Shown: positions 21,760 to 33,300 of the stretch, piece after piece
Layout: every line of letters begins with the position of its first letter
How positions within the stretch are numbered: the first letter of the stretch is position 1
DNA from: Auricularia sp. M13
Taxonomy: Eukaryota > Basidiomycota > Agaricomycetes > Auriculariales > Auriculariaceae
Assembly (NCBI GenBank): GCA_037042915.1
Contig: CM073194.1
Coordinates: 3,100,001 to 3,164,000, forward strand
Direction: 5' to 3'
DNA: 64,000 nucleotides
Made by a program: the position numbers and the translations under genes
Notes under the pieces: model-generated
Told to the model about the DNA's origin: nothing
Databases searched by the model: none
The model's input: only the letters and a program-made list of their open reading frames with translations

Positions 21760-22967
21760 TCATGCAGGGGCCGAGTTTTCTCTTCGCGGATTGGGCTGGG
21801 CCTGCTCGCTTGCGCGGCGCGTGCCGTCGAATGTCTCGACGCGCTGGATGGGGACGACGGGCGGGTCGTACTTGCCTTCCGTGAACGGCAGCGGGTCCTC
21901 GACGTGGCCCTCGAGGGTGTTCCAGCCCTCGCGCTCGCGCACGAGCATGCGGTTGGTGAGGATGACGGTGGCGAGGCCGCACAGCATGCCCCAGAGCCAG
22001 GGCATGCTCCAGCACAGGCCGTACGCGGTGTCCAGCGGCGCGACCCAGGCGGTGGCGAGCAGGATTGCGGCGAGCAGCATGCCGGAGACGCCGAAGAGCA
22101 GCGAGATACGGCGCAGGTGGCGCCGCATGGGCAACGACTCCTCGTAGCGCACGCGCCACGCCTGGCGGAACTCGGTGCACCCGCCGCCGTCGACCGCCAC
22201 GACGTCCTCGACGAAGAAGTACGCGAACGGCGGCAGCGGGCGGAAGGGCGGCAGCGACGAGACGCGGAACGGCACCTTGAGCTTGTGCGGGAAGATGCCC
22301 GTGAGGAACATGGGCAGCGTGAGGACGATCATCGTGCACGGGAGCGACATGGCGACTATTCGCGGGTTTCCTGGCGTTCTGCGAGGGCGTTAGACGAAGT
22401 TCTTAGTATATAACGCTCGACTCACACTGAGGAACCGATGATGAGCGGGATGAAGAAGCTGGCCATGCAGAGACTGAGCACGATCTGGAATATGTCCATG
22501 CCCCAGCGGCCGGCGCCAATGGGCCTGCGCGTGTGGTGGCCCTTGCCCAGCCAAAGATGCCACTGGCGCGTGGAGACCTTCATGCCCGAGACGGCGCCAA
22601 TGAGCGAGGTGATAATGGCGAGGTTGGTGGTGTTGCTCAGATGGGCGCCCCAGCGCAGCGAGAAGAAGAGCAGCAGCGGCAGGACGCCCGCCTCGAGGTA
22701 CAGCAGGCTGAACCAGAGCAACACCTTGCGCTCGCGGTTGTTCGTCTTGATGGTGTAGTCCAGCGGCGGCGGCGCAGACACAAAGATTTCATACTGTGAC
22801 ACGCGCCCGCCAGACGGCAGCGCGGCAACGGTGGGCCGCTGTGTCCGCGGGTGCTCCTTGGAACGGCGCGGGCTGCCTAACACCGTCGAGCTGGCCACCG
22901 AAGGCCGGCTGGCGGCAGGAGCGGGTGTGGGCACGGGCGCGGGAGATGGGGGCTTTTCGTCAGACAT
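21760..22967 (-). CDS. Multi-pass membrane protein, uncharacterised
   Basis: Two exons make a protein of about 385 residues. It starts MSDEKPPSPAPVPTPAPAAS, a proline-rich cytosolic tail. One intron after GSS (GT-AG, about 22425-22379) restores SSVTPGNPRIVAMSLPCTM in frame. About six hydrophobic segments are visible: LLWFSLLYLEAGVLPLLLFF, NLAIITSLIGAVSGM, IFQIVLSLCMASFFIPLII, MIVLTLPMFLTGIFP, SLLFGVSGMLLAAILLATA and LWGMLCGLATVIL. Between TM4 and TM5 lies a polar loop with VDGGGCTEFRQAWRVRYEES. The C-terminus is polar and proline-rich. I do not recognise a named family; similar proteins of unknown function are frequent in basidiomycetes. Transport or ER-membrane roles would be guesses. Confidence 0.75.
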
Positions 22968-23277
22968 CGTTGGACGACGAGAGTAGAGTAGGAGGAAGAG
23001 TTTATAACCGCCGGGACGCGGCGTGCGTCGATGAGCCCCACCCGATCGACGTCATTGGTCAACAAATATACTTCCGAGCAGTTCGCAATCTTGGCGTCTC
23101 AACTTGTCCCGCTCAACTTGGTCACGGAGAAGAATAACAAAAAATGAAATTGAATGAAAATCTAGTAAAGAGAATAAAACATGTCGGAAAAAGAGCGCTC
23201 CCCAGATCGATGTCGCATCGGAGTAATGGAGTGTGTGTTGTGGCTGCTTGCGAACGATCTGTGTTTCTGAAAAAGTT
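22968..23277. other. Intergenic
   Basis: Promoter side of the membrane-protein gene and space before tRNA-Asn; no gene seen. Confidence 0.5.
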
Positions 23278-23363
23278 CTCCCCATCTTAGTTTCGAACTA
23301 AGGACCTCCCGATGTTCTTGGTAAGTAACAGTCGGACGCTCTAACCAACTGAGCCAATGGGGA
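23278..23363 (-). tRNA. tRNA-Asn(GTT), 12-nt intron
   Basis: The reverse complement starts TCCCCATTGGCTCAG and ends AAACTAAGATGGGGA. Acceptor pairing TCCCCAT/ATGGGGA is complete. The anticodon loop reads CTGTTA followed by 12 extra bases, giving the GTT anticodon. The D arm GCTC..GAGC and a TTCGAAA T loop are present. Confidence 0.93.
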
Positions 23364-23657
23364 TTATGACTCCTATGCTCTGTTTACATACATATTATAT
23401 GAACACAATCATGTGTTGCATTACTCCAATACAAGTACTGCAGCCTATTTTTCCTTTGCCGTACTGCGTCCAATCTCAAGCCATATATTCATTTTCTTTC
23501 CCAGTGTTCACTGCCGGGAGACCACGTAACCACGGCATACAAATGTCATGCCGTTCGCTGAATCATGGGTCCTGCGTAAGGGAACCTGGAGGAGCGCGGG
23601 TGATGACTAAGTTCAGCGCTGAACTCCGACTTCGATTCTCTGTCTTCCACCTGTTGC

Positions 23658-25049
23658 ATGCACAAGGGGATGGCGAAGCACTCGAGCTCTTCGCTATTCG
23701 CATGCGCTCCTGCTACACCCTCTTTGTCTGCGCGCAACGTTGGCAACACCGCCCGCCTATGGGCCGCGGACCTCCCACACGAAATCCAATTACGGATATT
23801 CGGCTTTCTGCAGACATGTCACCCCCAAGACGACTGCATACCTCCATTCCTCTCCTACGACATCAGCAATGTCCTCTCCGCCATCATGGTCTGTCGTGGC
23901 TGGTACGCCTGCGCTGTCGAGGTCTTGTACACGTCCGTCCTGCTCCGCGGCGCGGCCTGCACCGCGCAATTCGCGCGCGCTCTCCGGAGCAATCCGAACC
24001 TCGCACTTCTTGTGCGCAAACTCGATTTCCAAGAAGACATTCACGACGCGCCTCGCCAGGCTGTGGAGCTCCGTCCGCGCTGGTGGAATGTCCTACACCA
24101 CCTCCAAATGCACGCACACTGGCAGCGCCAGGCCTTCGAGCGCGACCGCAACTTCATCCTGGGGACTTGTACTCGCGCTACTGGCTTGAAATGCTACGCC
24201 GACGCACTCTTGGGGCGCTGCAAGCACGCTGCGCCGACTCTCGGGCAGTTTGACAATGTAGTCGATCTGGACCTTTGCGGCTCCGGCCTGGGCAAATGTC
24301 GCACACCGCAACCTCCCGTGGGATGCCCCGTGGGATTCACACGTCTGAGGTCTCTGACGCTGAGGAGCTTCTCCCTCGTCAAAGTCCCTCCTGACGGCGG
24401 CACCGGCCTGGCGCCCGCTCACCACCTCCAACGCCTCAGCCTACGCAAATGCTCAATATCTATCCGCTACATCCATTTCCTGCTCCAGTTATGTCCCGGT
24501 ACGACGGCCGTACGGATCGACTTCTGTGTGCTACTGGACAGTCTGGGACACTTCGACCGCACGCGCATACTGGACATCGGCAGCCTCCTCGCGCCCGTAT
24601 CGCAGCAGCTCCGCAGCCTATCCGTCAACTTTAGCAAGGTGTACAGCGTCCATATCACCGCATACCAGTTCACCTCCCTGCGATCGCTGGAGCTCAACTG
24701 GGACCCCGCTCGCACGCCCATCCGGGACCTGCCACCGCACCTCGAGACGCTCAGGCTCATCACCTGGTATGAACCCGCATGTAACATGGCTGAGGCGGAC
24801 AACACCTGCCCCTCAAGCGATCAGCTCCGGGACCAGTACACCCGGGAACTCCTCGCCAGGGTGGACGACGTAAAGCGTGCGATTCCGTCGTGGAAGCTTT
24901 CCACGCCGTCCTTTCGCCGGCTGGAACTCATGCATTGGAGAGTTCTCCGAGCTGGGATTCATGCGTGGGCTCTTGTGGCGTTTCTGTTCGGGCCATGGTG
25001 CGCGCGATGGGGTGTGGACTTGGATGTCTCTTTGACGATACGGACATGA
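23658..25049 (+). CDS. F-box protein with leucine-rich C-terminal region
   Basis: An intronless frame of 463 codons. The F-box is at residues 38-90: DLPHEIQLRIFGFLQ, then AIMVCRGWYACAVEVLYTSV and LLRGAACTAQFARAL, the arrangement typical of Agaricomycete F-box proteins. The following region contains irregular leucine-rich segments (NVVDLDLCGSGLG, LRSLTLRSFSLVKV, HLQRLSLRKCSI, LRSLELNWDPA). Presumed function: SCF substrate receptor. The start could be ATG 23658 (MHKGMAKHSS) or the internal ATG four codons later. Both ends of the frame are clean and the gene looks intact. Confidence 0.82.
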   Translation: MHKGMAKHSSSSLFACAPATPSLSARNVGNTARLWAADLPHEIQLRIFGFLQTCHPQDDCIPPFLSYDISNVLSAIMVCRGWYACAVEVLYTSVLLRGAACTAQFARALRSNPNLALLVRKLDFQEDIHDAPRQAVELRPRWWNVLHHLQMHAHWQRQAFERDRNFILGTCTRATGLKCYADALLGRCKHAAPTLGQFDNVVDLDLCGSGLGKCRTPQPPVGCPVGFTRLRSLTLRSFSLVKVPPDGGTGLAPAHHLQRLSLRKCSISIRYIHFLLQLCPGTTAVRIDFCVLLDSLGHFDRTRILDIGSLLAPVSQQLRSLSVNFSKVYSVHITAYQFTSLRSLELNWDPARTPIRDLPPHLETLRLITWYEPACNMAEADNTCPSSDQLRDQYTRELLARVDDVKRAIPSWKLSTPSFRRLELMHWRVLRAGIHAWALVAFLFGPWCARWGVDLDVSLTIRT

Positions 25050-26155
25050 CTCTGGGACTATCATAGGTTTGATATGTGAGATTAACAGTCATGACATGGC
25101 CTATCATATTTCGTCGTAACTCTCTCGACTATTCGAGAGCTCAGTCAAGCATCAGACACAACGGCAGCTCCCTCCTCAATTTGTCCCTCCTAGTACTCCC
25201 CGCGTCTCTCACTCTTCGGGCCAGTATCAGACTCAACTGGACCGCTGACAATAGCGACACTTTGGGGTTACGCTAACGGCGCTGAGTCTTCTAGATAATA
25301 ATTTCCAGAAGAAGAACACTAGCTTAGACAGCGTCCTTATTATGCTGCTGCGTCGTCACAACGGTCTCAAGGGTCGACGAGTCCGAAGACTGTAACGCGA
25401 AGTTGAATGCATTCCAAATGGCAGCAGCAAGATGATAAAGTTGCACCGGATAACCGTATGGGCAGATTTTATGCTGACGTGGTCGCTGTGTTTGCGTCGG
25501 ATGATGTCAAGGATGTTTCCCGGAGCGGGAGAGGCTTGTGTTGTGCTGGTGCCGCGCACAAGGGTAGCACCCAAGACGGATGCGTTGGCTGCCCTGAGTT
25601 CTTCTGCCCCGGTGTTGGGTCTTGGGTGGAATGCCGAAGCAGTGAGCTAGCACAAACGAACAGAGCCTCTTCGTTGATGCGTCAGCAGCTCAATTAATGC
25701 TGCATGGATCCCAGAGCAGCTGGCTCGAGAATGCAGGGAGCAACTTCCGAGCGGGAACGGTGAGAGCTCGATATGGACAACAGGATGACGCGGGAGCTGT
25801 GTCGCTCTGCTGAAGTGCTTTAGAGTTGCTGACGCCGCCCTTCCAGCGCCACCGGTGCCTTTTGGACGCCCAAGCCCGTTAAGCAAACGCCGGTCTACAA
25901 AAAATCATAAAATTCAGAATAAAAGCGTCAGAACTCAGCATTGAATAGTCATATGCTGATGTAGACCAGTGAAATATGGCCAGAAAAAATCTAGGGGCTC
26001 CGTATGTAATAGTACTGAGGGTCGGAGTGCGAAACACGTGGTCAAGTGCTCAAGAACTCTGCTTTTCTCGCCGCAGTCTTGGGTGCTTGCTCGTGCTCTT
26101 CACAGCCCGCTTCTTGTATTCTCGTACCCTCTAGCGACGCCGACTGCCAGCGCCA
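25050..26155. other. 1.1 kb intergenic, promoter of the CCCH gene
   Basis: No credible gene. Short frames (up to about 95 codons) overlap on both strands. The right part should hold the promoter and 5' UTR of the zinc-finger gene. Confidence 0.45.
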
Positions 26156-27933
26156 ATGCCCAACAACAACAACAGCGCCCACGAGGACTCGTTCGACGAC
26201 CCTAACGGCGGCGAAGACCACGGCGCCGGCGGCGAGCGCAACGACCGGAAATCGGGTCGAGGACCGTCCAAAGGTACGAGCTGAGCAGCGGTTGAGTACT
26301 GGGATTCTGCTAAGATCATATTTTTATAGTCAAGGACCTATCCCATGTGCCCTGCAAATTTTTCAAGCTCGATGCTTGCACGGCGGGCGCATCCTGCCCC
26401 TTTTCTCATCAAACTGGTGAGCCAGGCAGGCCCAAGGATGTCTGCACCTGGTTCGTCAAGGGAAACTGCAAATTTGGCCATAAATGCGCGCTGGCGCATG
26501 TTTTGCCTGGGCAGCCGCTGAGCATGGACCGCAAGAACAAGAAGGCCGCACAGCAGATGGCCGGCGGCGGCGCCGGCGGCGGCGGTAGCGGGCCCAAGGG
26601 CGACCGAAGTGGGCGGCGTGGAGGGCGCAATCGTGGCGAACGAGGCCCAGGCGACGCGCCGCCGGGCCTCGGGCGCCCGCCCCTCGCCATCACGAAGCCG
26701 CTGGGGCCGTCGACCGCAGCGCCGCCCGTGACGGCGGCGACGTTTGACCTGCCTCACGACGAGGCGCTACTCCACGTCACGCCCGCGAAGGCCGCGCCCG
26801 CCCCTGCGTCCGCCGACCCCGACGTCCCTCCGGGGCTCGGCCCGCCAGGTCTCCCGCAGCCCGCCGCACCAGCTCCGGCGACGACGACGACAACAACTGT
26901 GACGGCGCCTTCTGCTGGAGCTACGCCATCTGATACTCCTGTGCGTCCGCCGCCCTTGCCGCTGTCGACGCCGTCGTCGAGCGGTCAGCAGCGACGCGCG
27001 GCCGACTACGGTTTCGGTCCCATCGGCTCGCCGCCTCGCTCGTCCCCCGCGGGCGGGCGAAACGGCTTCCCCGGCTCTCCAGGGACCAGCCCGACATATA
27101 ACGACGCGTCGGGCTTCCCGTCGTCGCTCTCTGTGCCGAAGGCATCACTCTTACGCCCTGGACCTGCTCATTGGGGCAGTGCGCCGGCGGTGGACGACGA
27201 GGATCTCGAGGAGGCGCTGCCGAGTTCGCTTAACGAGCTGCTCACCGACTCCGAGCGCGAGCGGCGTTGGAGCCGCACGGGCGGTACGCGCCCGTCCGTC
27301 GAAGCGCTGCACCACCGCTACTCGCGCTCAGTGCCCGCGACCAACTGGATGGACGCCGCGTCCTCGGGCCCGGGCTCGCTGCCCAAGTGGGACATGCTCT
27401 CCACGGGCGACCCCGGCACGCCCGCCTCTGCCTCCGGCATGCTCGGGATGTCGCTCAGCCCGAGCAACGCGAGCGGCGCGTTCCTCGGGCGCCCGCAACA
27501 GCTGCGCCAGCCGCAGCCGCTCGCGGCGGGCACGATCACGACGTCGCACAGCTTCGACGAGGACGCGCGGGACACCGTCGGGCACCTCGCGGCGACCTCG
27601 CCCGGCGCGCGGGCGCTCGCGACGTTCGCGCCGGGGCAGAGCCTGCCGCAGGGCCTGGCGGCGGGCGCGAGCCGGATACACATGATGGGCGTCGGCGGGC
27701 TGGGCAGCGGGAGCGTCGAGTGGGCGCGCTCGCCCGACACGGGCTCGTCGCTCGGGCCGCAGCGCATGTTCGCCGCCACCGGGCGCTCCGTCAGCGGCGG
27801 GTCCAACGGCTCGCAGGTGCAGTCGTCGCAGGCGCAGCAGCGGAAGAGCGACCGCTGGCTGCTCAGCTCGCCGCTCGCCGGGCCCGTCATCACGAACGAC
27901 GCGGACGAGGGCCTGTTCGACTTTGACACGTGA
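26156..27933 (+). CDS. CCCH zinc-finger protein (two fingers, Lee1-like)
   Basis: The start ATG at 26156 begins MPNNNNSAHEDSFDDPNGG. An intron (about 26274-26330) joins GPSK to VKDLSHVPCKFFKL in frame. Two tandem CCCH fingers follow: CKFFKLDACTAGASCPFSH and CTWFVKGNCKFGHKCALAH, both C-x7-C-x5-C-x3-H. The remaining 450 residues are low-complexity, rich in Gly, Pro, Ser and Ala, with PPGLGPPGLP-type stretches. The C-terminus (DADEGLFDFDT) is acidic. The architecture (paired fingers at the N-terminus, long disordered tail) matches fungal Lee1-like putative RNA-binding proteins. Cytoplasmic or nuclear mRNA binding is inferred. Very GC-rich codons make the minus strand open as well, but those frames are shadows. 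Confidence 0.9.
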
Positions 27934-28427
27934 GCCCGCGGCGTGGAATGGGACGCTGTGTGCCACCGCAAAAGTTATCATGATGTAGTCCTGTCTGTCT
28001 TGGTTTCCCTTCGCCTGCTGCTCTATCTCTTGTTGTCGCCGTGTCCTGCCTGTGCCAGCCCCAGGGTTTTTACGTACAGTATTATTTTCACGCCCGATCC
28101 GCGATGTATGACGCCTGCCTGCGACGTGCTGCGTTGTATCGTATCGTATCACGACCCATAACGGTGTATATAAAGGATGCTCTCTCAGATGGTTGCTTAT
28201 AGAATCAAGAGCTTCTTCTCAGTCTCCACTGAGATCATGGAACACGCCCTCCGACGAATGGCAATGTCGGAGACGGGGTTCGGACGCAGTGGGTGGCCAT
28301 GGTCCGCCGCAACTGCCGCGGAGTTCCGCGATGCAGTAGACTCGCACATTATAGCAGACGCCGTACAAATTTCGCTTTTGCACGGTCTGCCATCCCGTAG
28401 GCCGTTCCCAGGCCTCTTCGCCATAGC
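27934..28427. other. Intergenic
   Basis: 3' flank of the CCCH gene and 5' flank of the kinase remnant. Several short frames occur, with none credible. Confidence 0.45.
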
Positions 28428-29670
28428 ATGGCCATTCCTTCGGAAACCGCTGACGCTGATGTGCTGCCAGTGTACGAGTACATCCCGATTGAGAACGTGG
28501 AGGAGATATACCAATACTGTCCGGGCGGCTACCACCCCGTGACGCTCGGCGACACGGCCGCTACACCATCCTGAATAAGCTGGGCTATGGCGGATACTCG
28601 ACCGTCTGGATGGCGCGCGACGAGCCCGCGCAGCGCTTCGTGGCTGTCAAGATCCATATCGCCGCGGTGGACACTGCTGAAGCGCGCGAGATCCTGCAAC
28701 TCCTCAGAGTCAGCGCTGCCAAGCAGTCCGAATCTTCTGCGTCACGGTACATTCTGCAATTTCTGAACGCGTTCACGCTCGACGGGTCGCACGAGTGCCT
28801 CGTGAGCGAGCCTGCAGGTCTGAGCCTGCTGGACTGCAAGCAGTACCCTGTAAGGTGCAATTGGACGTTCCCGCTGGAGGTCGCGGCGCAGATGATCCTG
28901 GCGACGTCCTTCATCCACTCTCAGGGCGTCGTTCATGGCGGTATGTCGTGTGTTGACGTAGTCCCGTCAAACTGACGACGGTACGCAGACCTTCATCTCG
29001 AAAACTTCATGCTGCGCATTCCGTCTAATTCGACATCAACGCGCTGACGACCGAGGAATACCGCGCGCGGTACCCGAGCTGCACGTCCGCCCAGTCAGCG
29101 TCACGCCCGGCGTGCCGCATCCGCGCGGGATCGGCAAAGCGTGCAACGCGCTGACGCCGGGTGGTGCTCGCGGACTTCGGGAAAGCGTGGCGGCCGCCGT
29201 CTTCGAGCTCAGCACGCCCCGCATGTTCATCCCGCCCGAAACGCTGTTCGCAGAGCCCCTCGGGCTGGGCGCGGACATCTGGACGTTGGCGCACGCACTG
29301 TACGGGCTGGACAGCTTGCTGCAGGGCTCGTACTGCGACGACCACGACGTGTTTGCCAAGACGGTCAACCTCCTGCGCGACACTCGCCCGCCGCCAGACG
29401 CGTGCTCGCGGGGAGTTTTTCAACGCTGATGGAGAGTGGGATCCCCAGCCCCCAGCGCCTGGGCACGGTCGCAGCCAGGATGGAGGCTATACGCGGGCGC
29501 AGGGGGGAGTTTGATGAGAAGGCCGGCGGTGCGCTGGGGACGACGAGTTTGCGGACTTGACGGACGTCGTTGTGCGCATGCTGCAGTGGGAGCCTGCCGG
29601 CACGACAGCTCGAGGAAAGGAAGTGGATGCGGGATTGGGGCATGCATGCTTTGCGGCAGGTTCACGAGAT
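28428..29670 (+). pseudogene. Decayed SRPK-type protein kinase
   Basis: Kinase landmarks occur in order but in shifting frames. The lead is VYEYIPIENVEEIYQYCPGG and YHPVTLGD. A one-base frame change then gives GRYTILNKLGYGGYSTVW (glycine loop) and FVAVKIHIA (VAVK lysine). VVHGDLHLENFML (HGDLHxxN catalytic loop) follows after a normal intron. Frame changes follow near 29030 and again before VLADFGKAWRP (DFG). Then come FIPPETLFAEPLG and ADIWTLAHALYGL (APE/DxW region), and after further shifts EFFNADGEWDP and VVRMLQWEP. The glycine-rich linker and FDIN/DFGKAW order match basidiomycete SRPK-like kinases. At least four frameshifts make a functional kinase very unlikely, so this is recent debris of a multigene family. 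Confidence 0.82.
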
Positions 29671-30296
29671 CTGGGACACTGGCCGGACGTAACTTGGCTC
29701 GCGAATGTGAATAGAGGGTTGCTAGTCCTCCCGAAGATCGCAGCTCGAGCAGGAGCGCGCCAAGAGCAGCGTAGGACAATTCCAAAATGGACGCACACGC
29801 AGGTCTGGGACGTGTGTGCTGGGGAGCGACGGGGAGAAGTGGGAGAAAGCGACCCACGACCCGTCTCCGCTCGTGCGCCCCAGATTTATACAAAAATCGC
29901 ACTTCAATCCGTTGGGATGCATCCTCCCCCTGAGAAGAATTCGTTGGGGCGACGTTTCTCGACGAACGTGAAGAATGTCCACTTTTGACAATCCTCTCAA
30001 TGCCAAATCTGGAACAAATGCTACTCGACATGACGTCAGCGACGCATTTCCTCGAAGTGTTCGTTGGACACACCTACGTACCTACAGTATCCGGAGGTAA
30101 TCTGGGTAGAAGGTGGACTCGGGGAAGGCGCGCATTGGCAATTCTCACAGAGTTTGATAAGCAGCAGAATAGAAACGCGAGCTACGCTGCTACGGAGACA
30201 AAAATGTAGTCCAGGGGTCCGCTGGGGTATGCATTATATCGAAGAGGATGGATCCCGTCACCGAGAAGCTTGTCGTCGAAAGCTACGCTCGGGTTA
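29671..30296. other. Intergenic, left flank of the hAT element
   Basis: No credible gene; ends with the 8-bp target duplication of the transposon. Confidence 0.5.
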
Positions 30297-30304
30297 GGGC
30301 AGCG
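30297..30304. repeat. Target site duplication, left copy
   Basis: GGGCAGCG immediately outside the left TIR. Confidence 0.95.
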
Positions 30305-33300
30305 TAGGGATGAGAACGGATGACAGTATCCGCGGATAAGTATCCGCGTTCTGCGGAACGGGTAGTATCCGATCTGTACATAATCTACCCGGATAATCTG
30401 TCGTTGTCTACACGTTCGGATACCAGATCAGGTGGTGTGCGCTGGTGTATCCGCAGATACCATACATCCTGCAATTGATCATCCAGCATGACTCGAACCT
30501 TATTCTGGCCTACAAAAGCGACCGGGATCATCCGGAAAATTTTTGTGACTCTCTGCACCAGCACCGAACGTAGTGCAGTGCCGTGCAACCATGCACCTTG
30601 CCTCCCTCTGGGTTTTTGTAATCTTTATTCTCGTCGGCCCCGTCATTGGCCTACTCATCAAAGCTCGTCGACGTAAACGCGCCTTGTTTCTACTCGGACG
30701 TAATAGTCGGACACGGCCGCGACAGCATCCGCCAAGATCCAGAAAGCCGACTCGGGCTCGCCGGCTACTCATTGTCCAGCGCGTCCGACACAGTGTGCCG
30801 ATTGCCACAGAACGTATCCAAAGTACGTCACAAGGACATTGGCCTTCCTTGACGCTTATTTCATCCACAGAATCTTTCCAGACGCTCTATATCCGAGGCT
30901 GCCATGCACAGCCGTGGAAGATCGGTGCGTGCGTGTGCCAATGCTATCTTGTGATTCATTAACTCCTTCACGCTTCGCAGTCGTGGGCACAGATGCATCT
31001 GTGGCCGAGGTGCTGTATGAGGTCCAACGTCGATACGGTGTCCCGGCTGCCGACGGCGTGCTCTTCAAGTCATCGCGATATGCGCCGCTCCACCCTGCTG
31101 AATCCATTTCATCGCTACGTCTCGACGATCTGTCTATCCTAGTCTGGAGTCCACGCCTCCGCGGTGGAGCCTCAGTATCAGATACTTTGGCGGCTACACC
31201 ATCTACTGCTAACACGGGAGAGGAGTCGACGCCGGCGCCTGAGGAGTCTGATGGACACGATTCGGACGGTCAGCCTCAGGCCAAGAGGCGTCGCACGACC
31301 ATTCGGGCAAAGGGCTTGAATGCTAAATCGGATTCTGACGTCTGGGACAACGCGGACGAAGAGATCATCAGTGCGTACTCAGACAAGCTTATGGTCTTGA
31401 TGTGAGCTCACTTTGGACTTGCAGAGGATGCTGTTGAGTCTTGGCGGTCAACTGTTTACGACCACTATCATATCTCGATCAAGCGGGAGGAGAAGGGCAG
31501 CAAACGGACAATGTACTACGTATTAACCTGCAAGACGCACCCTGAAACCCATGAGAAGCAACTGCGCGCTCGCGAAGGTTTTGCTGCAAAGGGCACGGGC
31601 AACTTCCGGAAGACGGCAAAGGCTTGCGATGAGCGTCACGGGGCTTCAACGAAGGCAAAGCAGCTCACAATCGAGGAAACCAGGTCGACCTACACGCGGG
31701 CGCGCCACCGCGCAATTCTTGCGCTACGCACCGCCGTCTCGAGTCGACCGTTCAATGCCCTAGAGGACAAGTACTACAAGCTCGAGGTCGACCTGCTGCG
31801 ACCTGGGACAATCATACCACACCGTACGACAACCTCGACCGACGTCAAGTTCCTGCATGACAAGATCCGCGGCAGCTTGGTGACATATTTTAAAGTCAGT
31901 GCCATTCAGGGCATCACTGCATTGAGGTGCTCACCTTCTACAGAACTACACCGGCGCTGTACACGTCGTTATTGATGGCTGGACAGCGCCAAATGTTGCG
32001 TCGTACCTCGGCATTATCCTTGTTTGGTGGGAACAGAAGATCAATCGCTCGATCCTCGAGTTTGAACAGTGAGTACGCGCCTGATTGTCGAGCGGCTTCC
32101 TCAGACCTCCTCAGTATCACCGAGTCGCACACAGGCGAGCACCTTGCAGAGTGCCTGGCAAAGTGCTTGAATGAGTATCATATCAAGCCGTTCACCATCT
32201 GCGCCGACAACGCGACGAACAATGACAAGTTGGTGCGCATCCTGCCCAGCCACATCCCCGAGTTCGGCGGCATGAAGCGACGCATCCGCTGCTTTGCGCA
32301 CATCATTAACCTCATGGCCAAGGTGAGTTGAGTCCGGGGATTGCTAGGTCTTGTACTCACAAATGTAGACGTATATTTCGCTCTTCTTTGAGAAACCCAA
32401 GAAGAAGCGCGGTGTCGTGAAAGTGCAGGTCGGCAGCAAGCATACCAGAGCATATGCGGAGGAAGAAGAGGAGTTCGACACCGGCGAGGAGATCATCGAA
32501 GATCCTGACGGCATCTATTTGGGCGCGGAGGGTGACGACGACGTAGACGAAGCCAAGGAGGCCCACGACATCGTCGCCATCACAAAGGCTGCCGGTGCCG
32601 CCTACGCCAGAGCCGCTGAGCTGGGCATCTCTGTTACCAATGACCAAAAGACAACCGCACTCCAGCTTTTCCCCAAGGTGCGTGAACAAGAGTGAGCTGC
32701 TGGCAATGCCATCTAACAGAGCTTCCAGGTCGCCGGGCTAGCGCGGCGGGTACACGATGCACCGGTCCTGGCAAAGCGCTTTAAAGAGCATGTCGAAGCA
32801 GATAAGGACCTCTGCGCGAAGACTAAAAAGCGCGCACTAGACCGTCGTGTTCCAACCCGCTGGAATTCGGACTTTGTTTGCCTTGGCGCTCACCGGTGAA
32901 GCTCTTGACGTCCGAACCCGCATACGACTTGACAAAATACAAGCTCACCCCATCGCAGTGGACGCTTGCTGACGCGCTTCACAAGACGTTGCCAGTCAGT
33001 TTTCATTACTTGCTTGCCCAATCGCATTTGCTGATAGTGCGCGCCCAGCTCTTCGATGCCCCAACGAAGCTCTTCTCGCGAACCGAGTTACCGCTTGTAC
33101 ACGACGTCGTTCCAATGATTGAGCACATGGAGCTCCAGCTGGAGCGCATCCGCGACGACAAGGAAAAGCCGCCAATCCTGCGCGTTGCCGCAATTGCGGC
33201 ACTGGACGTTGTCGGCAAGTACTACGCACACACGGACGACACAGACATCTATCGCATCGCAATCAGTGAGTCAATGCAATGCCTTGGTTTCCTTGCTTAC

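Noticed and set aside
27328-28152. 274-codon minus-strand frame in the CCCH gene tail.
   Set aside because: Shadow of a low-complexity GC-rich exon; no motif, start context or introns.
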